Of a DNA stretch of 64,000 nucleotides, positions 38,985 to 50,355 are shown piece after piece. The stretch comes from Lumnitzera littorea. Taxonomy: Eukaryota; Streptophyta; Magnoliopsida; Myrtales; Combretaceae. The stretch covers positions 134,112,739-134,176,738 of the forward strand of contig JAMXBB010000001.1 in assembly GCA_024138015.1 (NCBI GenBank), read 5' to 3'. The position numbers were made by a program, and so were the translations under genes. Positions within the stretch are counted from its first letter, which is position 1. The number at the start of each line of letters is the position of its first letter. The notes beneath the pieces were generated by a model. That model had not been told where the DNA came from. It made no database searches and saw only the letters and a list, made by a program, of their open reading frames with translations.

Positions 38985-39491
38985 TGATAGGATTCGGGGT
39001 ACTGATCCCACTAAATGTCGAAGCCCAGCTCATCCGGACATCTCATTTGATCACTTATTTTTGTTTATGTTATTTAAACATCTTTATTCTTGTATTTGTC
39101 CTAAATTACCCTCATGCCTATTATGTATTTATAGGAATGCTACTAGGGCATCCTTTTAGCCCTTTTATTTACACATTTACCACTATGTGCAAATAAAGCA
39201 CATGTATAGGGTTTTAGTTAAACTTGTCATTTTAATGAAAAACCTTCGAGATTTTTCTCTTGGAAAACACTCATTTACCCGCTCTTATCAATCCTTTTAG
39301 CAAGGATTGTGGTGAGTAAACCTATTACTCAAACTAGTGCATCACATTCGACGAGTCTTAGGCTATGTTAGATCTTGTTGGTGCGTCATATCTAGCTATT
39401 TTGCTTACAGATTTGCTAAAACCACCATTTTATTTTCTTATTTCAGTTCATTGTGGTGCCTTTCCATGTGTCCGACCCTGAAGATGCATCA
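38985..39491 (+). repeat. 3' LTR of nested element
   Basis: 507 bp, partner of 34532-35049. Visible substitutions and small indels between the copies indicate an old insertion. It is followed by AGGTG, near-match of the 5-mer before the 5' LTR. Confidence 0.9.
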
Positions 39492-39940
39492 AGGTGCCCC
39501 TTCTGTTGCTGGGTCTAGACAAGATACTTTTGCATCCATTTCTACCTTGATAGCTTAATAGATCTCCCCTAATGGTGCTTCTTAAGGTGATTAGGGTCAG
39601 GGTGATCTTCCTATTGACCCTAGTCAACAGCTTTCAACCCCTTCTGCAACTTAAGGTCGATCATCTCAAGGGCCATCGACGAACCAACCCTCTAAGCAGA
39701 TTGAAGTATTAGATTTTTCAAAATGGCTAGAGTTTGTTTATTCGAGGCAATAGTTATCCCTTTCCCTACTTCTTGTGTCCTACGTAAGGATGTTAATCTT
39801 AATCTTATATATCTTTAACTTATTAATAGAACTCGAATTCATTTGTATACTCTGTTATGTACTTCAACTTTTATTGAATGCTTTTTTGGCCTTCTTACTT
39901 GGTTCATTGTGACATAGTCTATTGGTGTGAGTATCAATAG

Positions 39941-40260
39941 CATTCCGACTTACCCAGTAAATGGGAGTTCCTTTGTGCAAGGGGTGTTTTCTCTTACTGA
40001 GGTTACTCGGAGAGGTAGGGTAGAAGGGGTCAGGTCGGTAGCGTTTCAACTTACATAGTAAGTGGGAGTTCTTTTGTGTAAGGGGTATTTGCCCTTGTTG
40101 AGATTACCTAAAGGTGGTTAGGCTAATGGTGTTCTGACTTACTCGGTAAGTGACAATTCCTTTATGTAAAGGATGTTTTCCCTTGTCGAGGTTACTCGAG
40201 GATTAGGTTAGTGGCGTTCTAACCTGCCCGGTTAATAGATCTATTCACCCTTTGAAGGTT
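39941..40260 (-). repeat. Tandem repeat zone downstream of pol (about 85-100 bp units)
   Basis: Units begin near 39941, 40041, 40129 and 40214 (partial). Each carries (C/G)(A/C)(C/T)TTACxxxGTAA(A/G)TG, then TTCxTTTxTGxAAxGG, then GTTGAGxTTAC variants. It lies between integrase and the antisense ORF, the place where Tat-group elements carry hypervariable tandem repeats. Confidence 0.75.
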
Positions 40261-40489
40261 AGGACTTAATATAAGAGTAAGAGAGAGAGAGGGGTAATTG
40301 TAGACAACTCATGAGAAATAGAACTTTCATTCATAATTTTGAAATAATTTACATGATGATACATTTATCAAAATAAAGCCGAAGGTTATTGATGTTCCAT
40401 GTATACAAGATGAGCTCGCCGTGCAGTCTCTCTAATTTGTATGCTCCTTTACCTAAATTTTCTCTAACTCTAACTCTAACTAGGTCTTC

Positions 40490-43420
40490 TCAATTGAGGG
40501 CTAACTTACCTTGTCCTTCTCGCAAACCTATAGCCTCTAGCTTTTCACAAACTGGGTCATTGACCTTGAACTCTTTGTGTTTGACTTTCTGGTCGTAGTA
40601 TCTAGTTACTCGGTAATGGTAAGTAGTTACTCGAGCTACAGCAAGGTCTCTGATTTTTTTGATAGTATTGATGCTGGCCTGTAGTAGGGACTCATTAAGC
40701 ATGGCATTAAAGCTTTAAGTCTAGATGTTGGAAAACTTGAGCTTAATGGAGAGGATTGCCTTTGATCCAAATGTTAGGCGAAAAGGGTTTCGCCTATGGA
40801 GGTACGGTGAGTGGTCTTATACCCCCATAAAATGTTAGGTAGCTATTCTGCCCAAGCGCCTTAAGTTCGGTCCACTCTCTTCTTTAGGCTTTCAAGGATG
40901 ACCTGATTGGCTGCTTTGACTTAATTGTTCAATTAAGGGTAGGCAACTAATATGAAGTGCAGCATAATGTGGTGCTTAGCATAGAATTCTTTGAACTTAA
41001 GGTTATCAAACTGCCGCCCATTATCCATAATGAGGGCATATGAGACCCCAAATCGGGAGAGGATGTTGTTATAAAAAAAGGACTTAACACTCCTCTCAGT
41101 GATCATTGCTACGGCTTTAGCCTTGACCCACTTGGTAAAGTAGTCAACAACGACAATAATGAATTGCCGACCTCCTAAGGCCATGGGGAAGGCATCAAGG
41201 ATGTTAATGCCCTATTGGGTGAACAACTACGAACTGGTTTGGGGTTGGAGACTATTGTTAGGGGTGTATTTCTAGCATTAGGGGCACTTCTAAGTTATGG
41301 CTTTAACATCTTGTCTTATGGTAGGCCAATAATATTCGAGCCGTAGAGCCCAGATGTAAAGGGCTTAAGATTGAAAGTGGTTGCTGTACACTCCAATGTG
41401 TAACTCTTCCATGATGTACAAGCCTTCATCTTCTCAAAGGCATCTGAGCAAGAGAAGGCTAACCTGTCTTACGATACAGGATGCCGTCAACCAACATGTA
41501 GTTGGTGGTAAAGTACCTTAGTTTCTTTGCCTCTCTTCTGTCTTTTGGGAGCATGCCTTGCTTTGAGTAACTCCAAATGGGATCCATTCAGCACTGCTCT
41601 GATGTTGATGCTGAAATTTCTAAGACGGCTGTCAAGTTCAGAGTTATGCTCTTCTTTAGCAAGTACTCAATAAATATTTTCATATCCTTTACCTTAGGCT
41701 TTTGTATCCCAGTAAAGGCGAGCTTGGATAGCCAATCTGCTAGCGAGTTTTCAAGTCGAAGGATCTTTGTGATGGTCTATGAAGGGAACTTAGCTAGAAG
41801 GCTCTTCACCTTCTCTAAGTATCTTGCCATAATGTCGTCCTTGGCCTCGTATACACCTCAAAGTTACTGGATAATAAGTATAGAGTCCGAGAACACCTGT
41901 AGATACTCAGCATCGATCCCCTTAGCCAATTTGAAACTAGCTATTTGGGTTTCGTATTCAGATTACTTGTTGCTGGTGTCGAACCCGAATTTGAGGGCAT
42001 AACAAACTGTGCTCTTGTGTGGTCTGGTTAAAACGAGACTCGTACCTCTACCCCTCGAGGTGAATGATCCATCGACTTAGAAAGTCCACACTGGTTTATC
42101 GTTACCTAATGGTGCTTCCTCCTCTCTTATATATTCAACCGAGAAGTCAACCAACACTTATACCTTATAGGCCATTTGTAGCTGATATTGGATTTCGTAT
42201 ACACAACGGTTAGTCTATAAGCACAATGATCTGGTGCACTTGGAAATAAGGCCTTAGTTGACGAAAGATGACAACAGCCAAGGAAAATTTTTCTACTCAA
42301 GTGTACCTAACCTTAAGCCCCTGGAATATATGGTTGACATAGTATACGGGCCTGTATCCTCTCCTTTCTACTTTGACCAATATAGATGAGAGTACCTACT
42401 CACTTACGGCTAGGTATAGGTACATGTCCTCCCTTAGAAGGCTTAGAGAGGATCGGATGGTACGTAAGGAAATCTTGTAGCTACTTGAAGGCTGCCATAC
42501 ATTCAGAACTCTATTCAAAAGCCTTAGGAATCTTAAGGATTTTAAAGAACTCAGTGCATCTATTTACACTCTTAGAGACAAACCTACTTAGCGTGACCAC
42601 CATACCAATGAGCTTTTGTACGTCTTGGATCGAGGTAGAGGGCTTCATATCCCTCATGGCATGTATCTTCTCAAGGTTGGCCTCAATACCTCTCTAGGTG
42701 ATCAGGAAGCTAAGAAATTTACTCGAACCAACCCCAAATACACACTTCTAGGGGTTTAACTTCACGTCATGCCTTCTCATCTAATCAAAGGCTTCTTAAA
42801 GGTCCTTGACATGACCAATGAGCTGCTTGCTCTTAATAATCATGTCATCAACGTATACCTCCATCTTGAGCTTAATCTAAGATTTAACCAATTTCATCAC
42901 CATTCGCTGATATGTTGCGCTAGTATTTTTGAGGTCGAAGGGCATAATTGTGTAGCAATCTATGCCAAAATCGGTGACAAAAGAGGTATGAACTTCGTCT
43001 TTTGGGTCCATCTTTATCTGGTTGTAACCCGAAAAGACATCCATAAAGCTTAGTAAGGTATATTCCAAAGTAGAGTCGACTAGCTAGTCAATCATAGGGA
43101 GAGGGAAGCAATCTTTTAGGAAAGCTTTGTTAAGGTTAGTATAATCGATACACATATACCATTTCTTAGACTTCTTCTTGACTAGCACTACATTTACTAG
43201 CCAGGTTAGGTACTTTTCTTCCCTCATGAAGTCGGTCTTTAGTAGCTTTTGCACTTCTTCCTCGATTGTAGGGTCTGTATTGAGGTTGTGGGTTGCTAGG
43301 TTAGGAGAGATCTTAGGCATATCTAACGTCGACCAAGCAAACTTATCTAAGTTGGCTCATGAGAGGGTAACTATCTCATCCTTCACCTTGGAAGGAGTCT
43401 TAATCCTGACCTTAGTAGTC
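40490..43420 (-). pseudogene. Decayed pol of the Tat-type element: reverse transcriptase, RNase H, integrase
   Basis: On the minus strand, reverse transcriptase covers about 43320-42700, with KKSKKWYMCIDYTNLNKAF, FMDVFSGYNQIKM and a YVDD catalytic box at 42855-42844. RNase H covers about 42100-41715 (VDGSFTSRG; ..NSLADWLSKLA). Integrase covers about 41480-40490, with catalytic-core segments VVVDYFTKWVKA and IMDNGRQFDN and a C-terminal segment to 40490 (YYDQKVKHKEFKVND). Several frameshifts and stops separate the intact pieces (43320-43084, 43068-42877, 41184-40933, 40702-40490), so no functional polyprotein is made. Confidence 0.85.
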
Positions 43421-43949
43421 TAGTTAGGAGAGAGGCCAATCTGCACTTCTTCGATTTTTTTAGCTGGCTGGCCTCTCTCAACTAACTTCTCCTATAGCTG
43501 CTCTCCAAAGTGAAGGTAGTATGGCTTCATCTCGACGGGTAGCTTGGTCCTCATCCTTTCATACGTATGTAGGAAGAATATATTGATGGAGTTGCCAGTG
43601 TCCACAATAATCTTAAAGACCTCAAAGTTTGCAATCCTTGACCTTATGACCAGGGCATCTTGATTGGGGGGGGATCTATACCCTCCAGATTTTAATCCAA
43701 GAAAGAGATCGAAGTGTTTAACTTCTATCTTTTCTATCTTTTCTCTCTTACTGCCAACACCTTGGATGTAGTGTTAGTCTAGCTACTGGTGTTCAACCGA
43801 CTCCCTAGATGTAGTCCCCTAACAATTTTGTCTACAACATCGTTAGGGGCTTAATTGTTGTGGTGATCATTGTTTTTCTTTATTTAAGTGCCTTCAGTTT
43901 GCTACCTCCGTGGTGCTCTATCCTCATTATCGTTGGAATGATTGTCATT

Positions 43950-44600
43950 CCTCTGTTGGGCCATGTATTCACCAAAGAAGCCCCCGTTGAATAGTATACT
44001 TAATTGCATTATTCAATTGGAAGCACTCATTAGTGGTATGGCCGTAGTCACTATGAAATTAGCAATACTTGTTTGAGTTTCAATGACCAGGATTTCCCTT
44101 CATCTTAGGAGGCCTTTGCAACAGGTTCCTGCTCTTCACCTCAAAATAGACCTAGGCAGTGGGTCTATTCAGACGGGTATGCTGTGTATATATGGGAGGG
44201 GGAAGTGGGTCTTGCTCAGTTCGAAACTTCTTCTTGTTCGAACCTTCCCCCTCTAATTTGCTTTGTGCATTCTTACGTCGAGGTGATCTTTGATGGACAA
44301 TCTTTCCTTATCTTACTTTCTGCTCGACTTCTTTCAGTCGGTGTTGCTCTTAGTGTGAATATTGTCCTCCTAATCAATGTATTTCTAGGGCTTATTTTAG
44401 AAATTGACCAAAATCTTCAGCTTGCTCTTTGCAAGCAATCGAAAGAAGTCTCCCAAGGCGGATTTGAACATTGTACTCTCAGCTTCTTCAAGGTGAACAT
44501 GAAGCAACTTGTTTTGGGTAGTAAATGGAATCAACCCCTCGAACCAATCATGTGTAGTCGAGCTAGAGGACTCTAAGAACTTGCTTAGAGGATACTAGCT
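43950..44600 (-). pseudogene. Decayed gag region of the Tat-type element
   Basis: The minus strand near 44110-44010 reads a Cys/His segment of the type KYC.FH.DYGHTT.EC, typical of the gag of plant Athila/Tat elements. Further 5', near 44575-44530, a Trp-containing segment (THDWFEGL) recalls the conserved gag core. Stops are frequent. The N-terminal gag cannot be delimited because of the LTR-like insertion at 44907-45365. Confidence 0.5.
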
Positions 44601-44906
44601 CTAGGCCATATCTAAGATGGGGATTTCTATCCCGAGCTTATCTCATGCCAACCTGACTATCATATCCTTACATACATTAGATCCGCCACTGTTCAGTAGC
44701 AACGCTTTATCTTTAGAGTAGTCGAGGCAAGCTCTCAATCTGACTATGAGAATCCGACCCCAAATCAATTTGATTTCTTTTTAGAAGAACTAATTGGTCC
44801 CTAACTTGGTCCACATCAAGTCAGCCCCTGACTACAAGCGTTGCTCTATTTCTACCTACCTTGTACCATATTTCTCCCATCCAAACGCCAAGCGATACTT
44901 GTCTTC

Positions 44907-45365
44907 TGATACAGTATTCTAGAATGATTCTTTCTTTTTCACATTAAATATTCTTTATCTCTTTTACCCTTTTTAGTATGTCTTATGTAACCTAGTTGTA
45001 AAATACCCTTTTGTCTTTTCATTCATGTACGGGTGTATAAACCCTGGTAGATAGGTATATAAACCCCCACTTTCTTTTATACGAACGATCATCATCTCTT
45101 CAATACAAAAATTACTCACTTTGAGCAACCTTATTATTCTCATTATTATTCAACTCTTATCTATTCTTTTTAGTAAGGAGCAGTGACGAGTGACCCTTTA
45201 GTTCAGACTAATGTATCATATCTAGTGGATTATAGGCCAAATAGGATTGAGTGATGTATTGCATCCATTCAGTAGCTGCTCAAGCTTTACTAGCCTTTTC
45301 TTTGTTTCTTTTCAATTCGCTTCATTATGGTGCTCCTTCGTATATCCGACCCCGGAGACACATTA
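44907..45365 (+). repeat. Solo-LTR-like sequence related to the nested element's LTR
   Basis: It starts TGATA like the nested LTRs and parallels their 3' half: CTATTCTTTTTAGTAAGGA against TATCAATCCTTTTAGCAAGGA, then TTCATTATGGTGC(T/C) and ATCCGACCCCGGAGACACA against GTCCGACCCTGAAGATGCATCA. It contains TATA-like TATATAAACCC near 45055. No partner LTR or clear target duplication is visible. Confidence 0.5.
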
Positions 45366-45542
45366 GGCAGTAAACTCTTCGACTAAGCACTCCTCCAACA
45401 TTTCCTAGTTGGGGCTGGTTTTTAGTAAGTTGGTTATTTACTAACTAACAGTTTTTCAAATCATTAACACAAGACATGGTGGTCAGAGTGGTGTTTAGGG
45501 GAAGTGTTTAGTGTGTTTTAGGTAAGAACTTATATCAGAATT

Positions 45543-45560
45543 CCCACAAATAGTGCCAAA
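45543..45560 (-). other. Primer-binding-site-like sequence of the Tat-type element
   Basis: Directly inside the 5' LTR, the minus strand reads TTTGGCACTATTTGTGGG. It resembles the TTGGCGCCGT..GTGGG sites usual in Athila/Tat elements, with mutations. This fixes the orientation of the element independently of pol. Confidence 0.6.
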
Positions 45561-45992
45561 TGTAGTCTCAAGATCTTGGCTAATATAGATTAGACTTCGT
45601 GCAAGTAGAAAAGCCTTTAAAAGAAAGCATAATGAGGGGGCGCTTGGGTGGTCTTCGCGTGACCACTCCGATGTTTAAGTCAATTGAGTGTTTGGAGAAT
45701 ACGAGTGCTTGAGAGCAATAAGTAGGCTTGAGTGCACAAAGTAAATATCAAGTAGTTTACTATTGGGTGAGGGTTTTGTATTTATAAGAGAGTAGTGCTG
45801 GTAGTTGGAGAAAAGTTAGTAAGCAAAGCCATATCTGCAAGTGTTGGAGAGTGGGATCGTAATGTTTTACATGTTCCGCATATATAGGAGGCGGTTGCTT
45901 AACTTAGTCTTTTAGCCTTATTTAGAGTCTTCTAGTTGTTAGAGGCCTCCTACAGCTAAACATGCCATGTTTTAAGCCTAGGCGACTAGTCA
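45561..45992 (-). repeat. LTR of the Tat-type element (5' LTR)
   Basis: Partner of 30393-30847. It begins TGTAGTCTCAAGATCTTGG on the plus strand. The outer edge is approximate. Confidence 0.75.
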
Positions 45993-47020
45993 TAGGTTAT
46001 GAGCCATATCAAGTTGGAATAAGCTTAAGGAGCTTTTGTCCAAACAACCTTATCAATAGGTTACATTATAACTTAATTGACAAATTTCTATTTCTTAAGA
46101 ATTTTGATATCCTGTTAAGCTTTAGTTATGTAGGTAATTTTTTTTTTTTGGGAAAATATTAATTTTAGAAAGTAGAAAATATGCAAGAAACTAAAGAATA
46201 GAGAAAAATGAACTAAAATAGGAAAAATGAAGAACATTAAGAAAAAGAAACTTTTTCAATAATCCTAAGGCAATGGGGTAACTAGTAACCACTAGAGGGA
46301 GATCAAGCAACCCCTACCCATGTATCATTGCCCACCTCCTAGCCTTGTAGTGACCAAAAATAGGCTTAAAATATTATGCATTATGCAACCCATTCACGGT
46401 GGTGAGTGACCACCTACTATCCCATAAGAATTGCATAACTCTCCTAGGGTAGTGGGTTACTACCCCACAATCCACTAATGTTAGTGAGTCGCAACTTATG
46501 AATGGTGGTAAATTGCAACTTATTTGGTCTTAGGTCAATTTCCAACAAATCTAATGTTTGATGTAGTTGAAACTATGTTTTTCCTTTTTTCCTATATTTG
46601 TTTCCATTTTCTACATTTTTAATTTTATATTCTAATTTTCTATAATTTTGATTCGTTTACTATCTACTCTTTAAAAGTTGGTGATTTTCCATTAGAAAAT
46701 TTACCTTGATTACTAGTTCTTAAACTATTATGTTTATTAAGTTTTTTCAAAAATATAATTAAAATAACGAAAAAAGGAGTACCGTTGTCTTAGAATATCT
46801 TAAGAACCTATAGTATTACTCAAACCATCATGACATATGTTATGAGTTTGTAACATTCAATAGTTTAGTAAAATACCCATAAGATTTTTCTTTCAGCTCA
46901 ATGTCATAATTTATATTTTAACTTTATTATTTTTTACAATTATACATTTAAAGTTCGATTTTTTTAATTATACACCCAATTGAAAATTCAATTGTTGTTA
47001 TTTATATCTTAGTTAACTTC

Positions 47021-47160
47021 AATTTACACCATTATTCCAGTTAGCATAATCAATCAATAGGATGGCTACTTACAACTCCATGAGAGTTGTAGGACTCCCT
47101 AAAGGCTATTGGCAGCCATTCCATTGGCTGATCATACTGACTAGATTAATAGTGTAAATT
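47021..47160. repeat. 140-bp hairpin (MITE-like or small-RNA-precursor-like)
   Basis: The arm 47021-47067 (AATTTACACCATTATTCCAG..GGATGGCT) pairs with 47114-47160 as an inverted repeat with few mismatches. The 46-base loop holds its own small stem, ACAACTC..GAGTTGT. Confidence 0.65.
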
Positions 47161-48649
47161 AAAATCCCTTTTTCTTTTTATACAAAAAACATAAAATACC
47201 TTTTTAAGTTCATAAATTGGATTTAATTCTTAAAAAATCTTCAACAATCATAAATTGTCTTGAATTTTTGTCTAACTATTTATAATATTCGTAAATTTTT
47301 TCCAGATTTTTACATTTAACTCCAGTAAAAACTTGTAAACCTTTGTGATTCCACTTTAGTTTTTGATGCCGTAAACTTTCATGAATTCTCTTATATTTTG
47401 CAAATCTATTCAAAAGTGAAAAAAAAAACAGATATTCTTAAAAAAAATGTAATAAAGTTTGTTAAAAGATTTAGTAGTTTATAATTTTATTTTATAGTAC
47501 GTAACAGTACATAAGTCCACTATTAGACTGTATGCTCTTGGAAAGGCTTTATATTTCTCAATTTCACATAATTTTCCCAAAAAATCTCAATATTTTTCAT
47601 AAAAGCTCTTTAGTTCATAATTTGACTTATTTTATTTTAATTTTGCTAAGTAATTCACAAAGTCACTCAAACTTTGCCTGCATTCGTAACATTGAATTTT
47701 TTTTTTACATATTTGAGATAAATTACCTAAAATCTCATTGAAGTTTGTAAGTTCACTCTAGTTTGTTAAATTGTTCTCACTAGGTAAAACTACTCCGAGT
47801 GTTCCTTATTTAACTCTAAAGTTGGTAAAAGAGTTGGTGAAAGTTCCACACACGGGACAGTAAAAGCCTCCTCTTTTGCTCATTGGGTTTCGAAAAGAAC
47901 TTGGTCTTATAAAGACCATTACCGCACTTGGATGTGTCATTCGACATCATACGCGTGAAATGAAAGTGTGAACTCTATGCACATTTCAATATATAATAAG
48001 GCATATAACGAATACGAAGGAAAAGTACAAATACACCCCTAACTTTTCAAAAATAGTTGCCTATGAAGAATTATTCATCTAACCTTACCCCTAGCTCCTA
48101 GCTCTTCCATATCCAGTAGATTTCTGTAACCTAGAGGTTATAGGGTAAATAAGACCCAAATCAGTAAATAGTTGGAAAAAGATTGCTGCCGTATCTCCAT
48201 ATAACTCTATACAAGCCAAGTGAATACCATATGATGAAAGAGAAGACATACTTAAAGCAACTAGAAAGAATAGGAGCCCATTAATTATTGGACTTTACTT
48301 ATGCGGCCGAACAATAAGACAAATCCACTAAATGGTTCCCATTAACACATTCTTTTGACAATTCCAACGATGATACATGGTACACTGTTGCTCCCACTTC
48401 TCAACTCTCATCAGCAACCCATTGACCAGTTCCTACCATTAGATAATCCTAAGAGCGGTGAGTGTTTCCAAGGATGTGATACTCAAAAAAACATATTCTA
48501 AATTAAAACCATTTCCACCTTTTGAGCTGGAACACACCTTTTTATGCGGCTGAGGTCGGTAATGGAATGGAACTGGTTAGTTGTGTCCTATTCTTTTTAT
48601 TGGCGTGAACATGTTTTTTGATTCTGTGCTATAATGAACTGGCACTGTG

Positions 48650-48856
48650 CTAAAAAGGGGAGACTCCACCAGGCTTTCTAGGACAGAAGCTTAAGGAACA
48701 TTCTCCGTTTCCTTTTTGAAAAGTTGGAAACACATTATTCAACGCAGATACCTTTTTATCTAACATTGTGGATCTTGCATCGGCATCATCTTTGCCTTTC
48801 TTCCATCTAGGGCGAAGCATAGTTACATCAATTTCCTGAACAAGTGTTTGCCTCAC
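48650..48856 (-). pseudogene. Short coding-like island, unrecognised
   Basis: 68 codons on the minus strand, with more balanced composition than the surroundings. It includes EIDVTMLRPRWKKGKDDADA preceded by an acceptor-like TTGTTCAG. I recognise no family. It may be an exon or gene fragment, or chance. Confidence 0.2.
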
Positions 48857-50355
48857 AAGGAAAGATTTAGTTGGGTATTAAACTTTATGTGTTATGTACA
48901 GGTAGTGTATATAAACTAATAAAATTTTACGCTAAATTTTCTTGCCAAATGTATTATAATTTGACATTTAGTGAAGTCGTAACCAAGCATCTTTATAATA
49001 TATGATGAGACTACATTTTCCATTCATCATATTTGGCTACCCATCCTTTTTAAATTATTTAGCAACCATCTATTCTACCGTCTATGTAACCATCCAATAT
49101 TAGTTTTACTTTAAGTAGATTCGATTGGAGGTTTGAGAGACTTGCGTGCATAATGAAGGACTATAAAAGAGGAAAAGTGTATGTAGAATAGCCACGGATT
49201 GTCTGGCAAAGTCATTATAATACTTAAGTTAGCAATTGTAGAAAAAATTGCATGCAAGAGGCATTAGAAAATAAGAACATAAGAAGAGTGTGTGCTTAAG
49301 TGAAGGTATGTGACCATTGAACTCATCTTCTATTTATAGGAGACGAGGTTGGGCCAAAATAAAAAGTGGATTTACACATTAAGGGTATGTTTTGAATTTT
49401 GTGAGATATAACTAAAAAAAATCGTTATTATCAACTATCTAGAGGTCCTGACCACCAATAACTCAAAAACTTTCTATGAACCAAATCGAAGCCTAAGCAG
49501 GGGAGGGACTTGTAAGAGGGTGGTGAGACTTCTTTGTAGCTTGGCATTATTTCTATAGAGAACTCTTGAGCTAGAGGTTAGTTGGCTCGAAACAATAGCT
49601 TGGACTTGGCTACGATTCGTGAAAACTCAGCTTAAGTTTTAAATAGGTCTATTTGAGCTTAGGGATTCAAATCCAAATTAGCCATCAACATATTGGTTGC
49701 AATAAATTCAATATAAAAGTATTACATTTGCTTTTCGTGTTTCTCACAAGGATTTGATTTCTAAACTTTAATGTAGATCATTAGGTCCCGAGCTTTATAA
49801 ATAAACCAATGAGACCCCCTCAATTTTATGTACGGAACAAATAGGGGTGAACTCACCAAAGTCCCAGTTGGCCAAAAAAGAAAGGGGGGAAAAAAAAGAA
49901 AAAGCCAAAGTCCCAACTGGTACAACATTTGATGGCATCCATAATTTTTGTGAAGCTGAGTCCTAGGAAAATCTTTAACTACTAAACTTTAATGTTGAGT
50001 ATTCACTGCACGGAAATCAACCACGAAAAGAAATGCAGCATAAACTGAATTGCACGAATCTTTTTTCCCTTTTTTTTTTATAAATTTTTTAAGATGCAGT
50101 CAGTTTTTAAGTTTGGTTCAGTTTAACAATCCGAACATATAGAACCATTTTAAGTTAAGCCAAACTGTATTACTAAAGATCGGAAAGGTTTAACATTCGA
50201 CTATATTCCACAACTACTACAGTGATTAAGCTTGTATCTACAAGTACTGAAAACATTAAAAAGGTTTAACATTCGACTGTATCCTCACATACCAAAGGTA
50301 ATTCAACAAAAACAAAATTCAAATCCATCTCTTGGATTTAGTGAAACACATATGT

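Larger units (their letters stand above)
34532..39491 (+). mobile_element. Nested non-autonomous LTR retrotransposon (Ty3/gypsy derivative)
   Basis: Paired LTRs (34532-35049 and 38985-39491) start TGATA and end ..ATG(T/C)ATCA. Flanking 5-mers AGGTA (34527-34531) and AGGTG (39492-39496) look like a target duplication with one change. A primer-binding site matching initiator tRNA-Met lies 7 bp inside the 5' LTR, and a purine tract precedes the 3' LTR. The 3.9-kb interior lacks reverse transcriptase and integrase. Only a decayed aspartic-protease-like piece near 38260-38450 shows descent from a gypsy pol. It sits inside the antisense ORF of the older element and so inserted later. Confidence 0.88.
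31663..39800 (+). pseudogene. Decayed antisense ORF of the Tat-type element (plant transposon/gag-like protein with coiled coil), split by a nested element
   Basis: Open but interrupted frames occur on the strand opposite to pol, at 31663-34531, and resume at 39492 after the nested insertion. They include 31793-31996 (LFEVPEIGKGLRDRV), a region near 32290-32345 (GGWLYLQRHPEK), 33042-33224, 33330-33512 (FIDELGDEFFYFLNKFKF) and a Lys/Glu-rich coiled-coil stretch to about 34530. The layout of globular N-part, GW(Y/L)Y-type motif, charged linker and coiled coil recalls the uncharacterised plant-transposon proteins found as extra ORFs in Tat elements; this is recall, not a search. Many stops and frameshifts show it is dead. 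Two intron-like gaps (32622-32841 and 33685-33763) have good GT..AG ends. Confidence 0.6.
30393..45992 (-). mobile_element. Degenerate Ty3/gypsy LTR retrotransposon, Tat-type, minus orientation, with nested insertions
   Basis: On the minus strand the order is: 5' LTR (45992-45561), primer-binding-like site (45560-45543), leader, gag (about 44600-43950), reverse transcriptase, RNase H and integrase (about 43420-40490), tandem repeats (40260-39941), a long decayed ORF on the opposite strand (39800 to 31663) and the 3' LTR (30847-30393). The LTRs are direct repeats with many mismatches, so insertion is old. Pol order RT-RH-INT defines Ty3/gypsy. An extra antisense ORF plus tandem repeats between pol and the 3' LTR is characteristic of the Tat group. 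Total span is 15.6 kb, of which about 5 kb is a nested element (34532-39491). Left flank GGTTA (30388-30392) reappears at 45995-45999, a possible target duplication, although the LTR edges there are not sharp. Confidence 0.85.
45993..50330. other. Intergenic region, largely non-coding
   Basis: AT-rich, no supported gene. 46260-46520 is a moderately GC-rich stretch with local self-complementarity (GTAGTGGGTTACTACCCCAC near 46452). A MITE-like hairpin lies at 47021-47160. A possible coding fragment is at 48650-48856. Poly-A/purine runs lie near 49877-49905. Confidence 0.5.

Noticed and set aside
38728..39159. 143-codon plus-strand open frame
   Set aside because: It runs from the pol remnant through the purine tract into the 3' LTR of the nested element, so it cannot be a host gene.
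41577..42002. 141-codon plus-strand open frame
   Set aside because: It is antisense to the RNase H/integrase part of pol, which has clear motifs on the minus strand.
42700..43420. Endogenous pararetrovirus reverse transcriptase
   Set aside because: An integrase follows RT/RNase H, LTRs are present, and there is no movement-protein region. The order is that of a Ty3/gypsy retrotransposon.
44184..44576. 130-codon plus-strand open frame
   Set aside because: It is antisense to the gag region of the minus-strand element and looks like a shadow frame.
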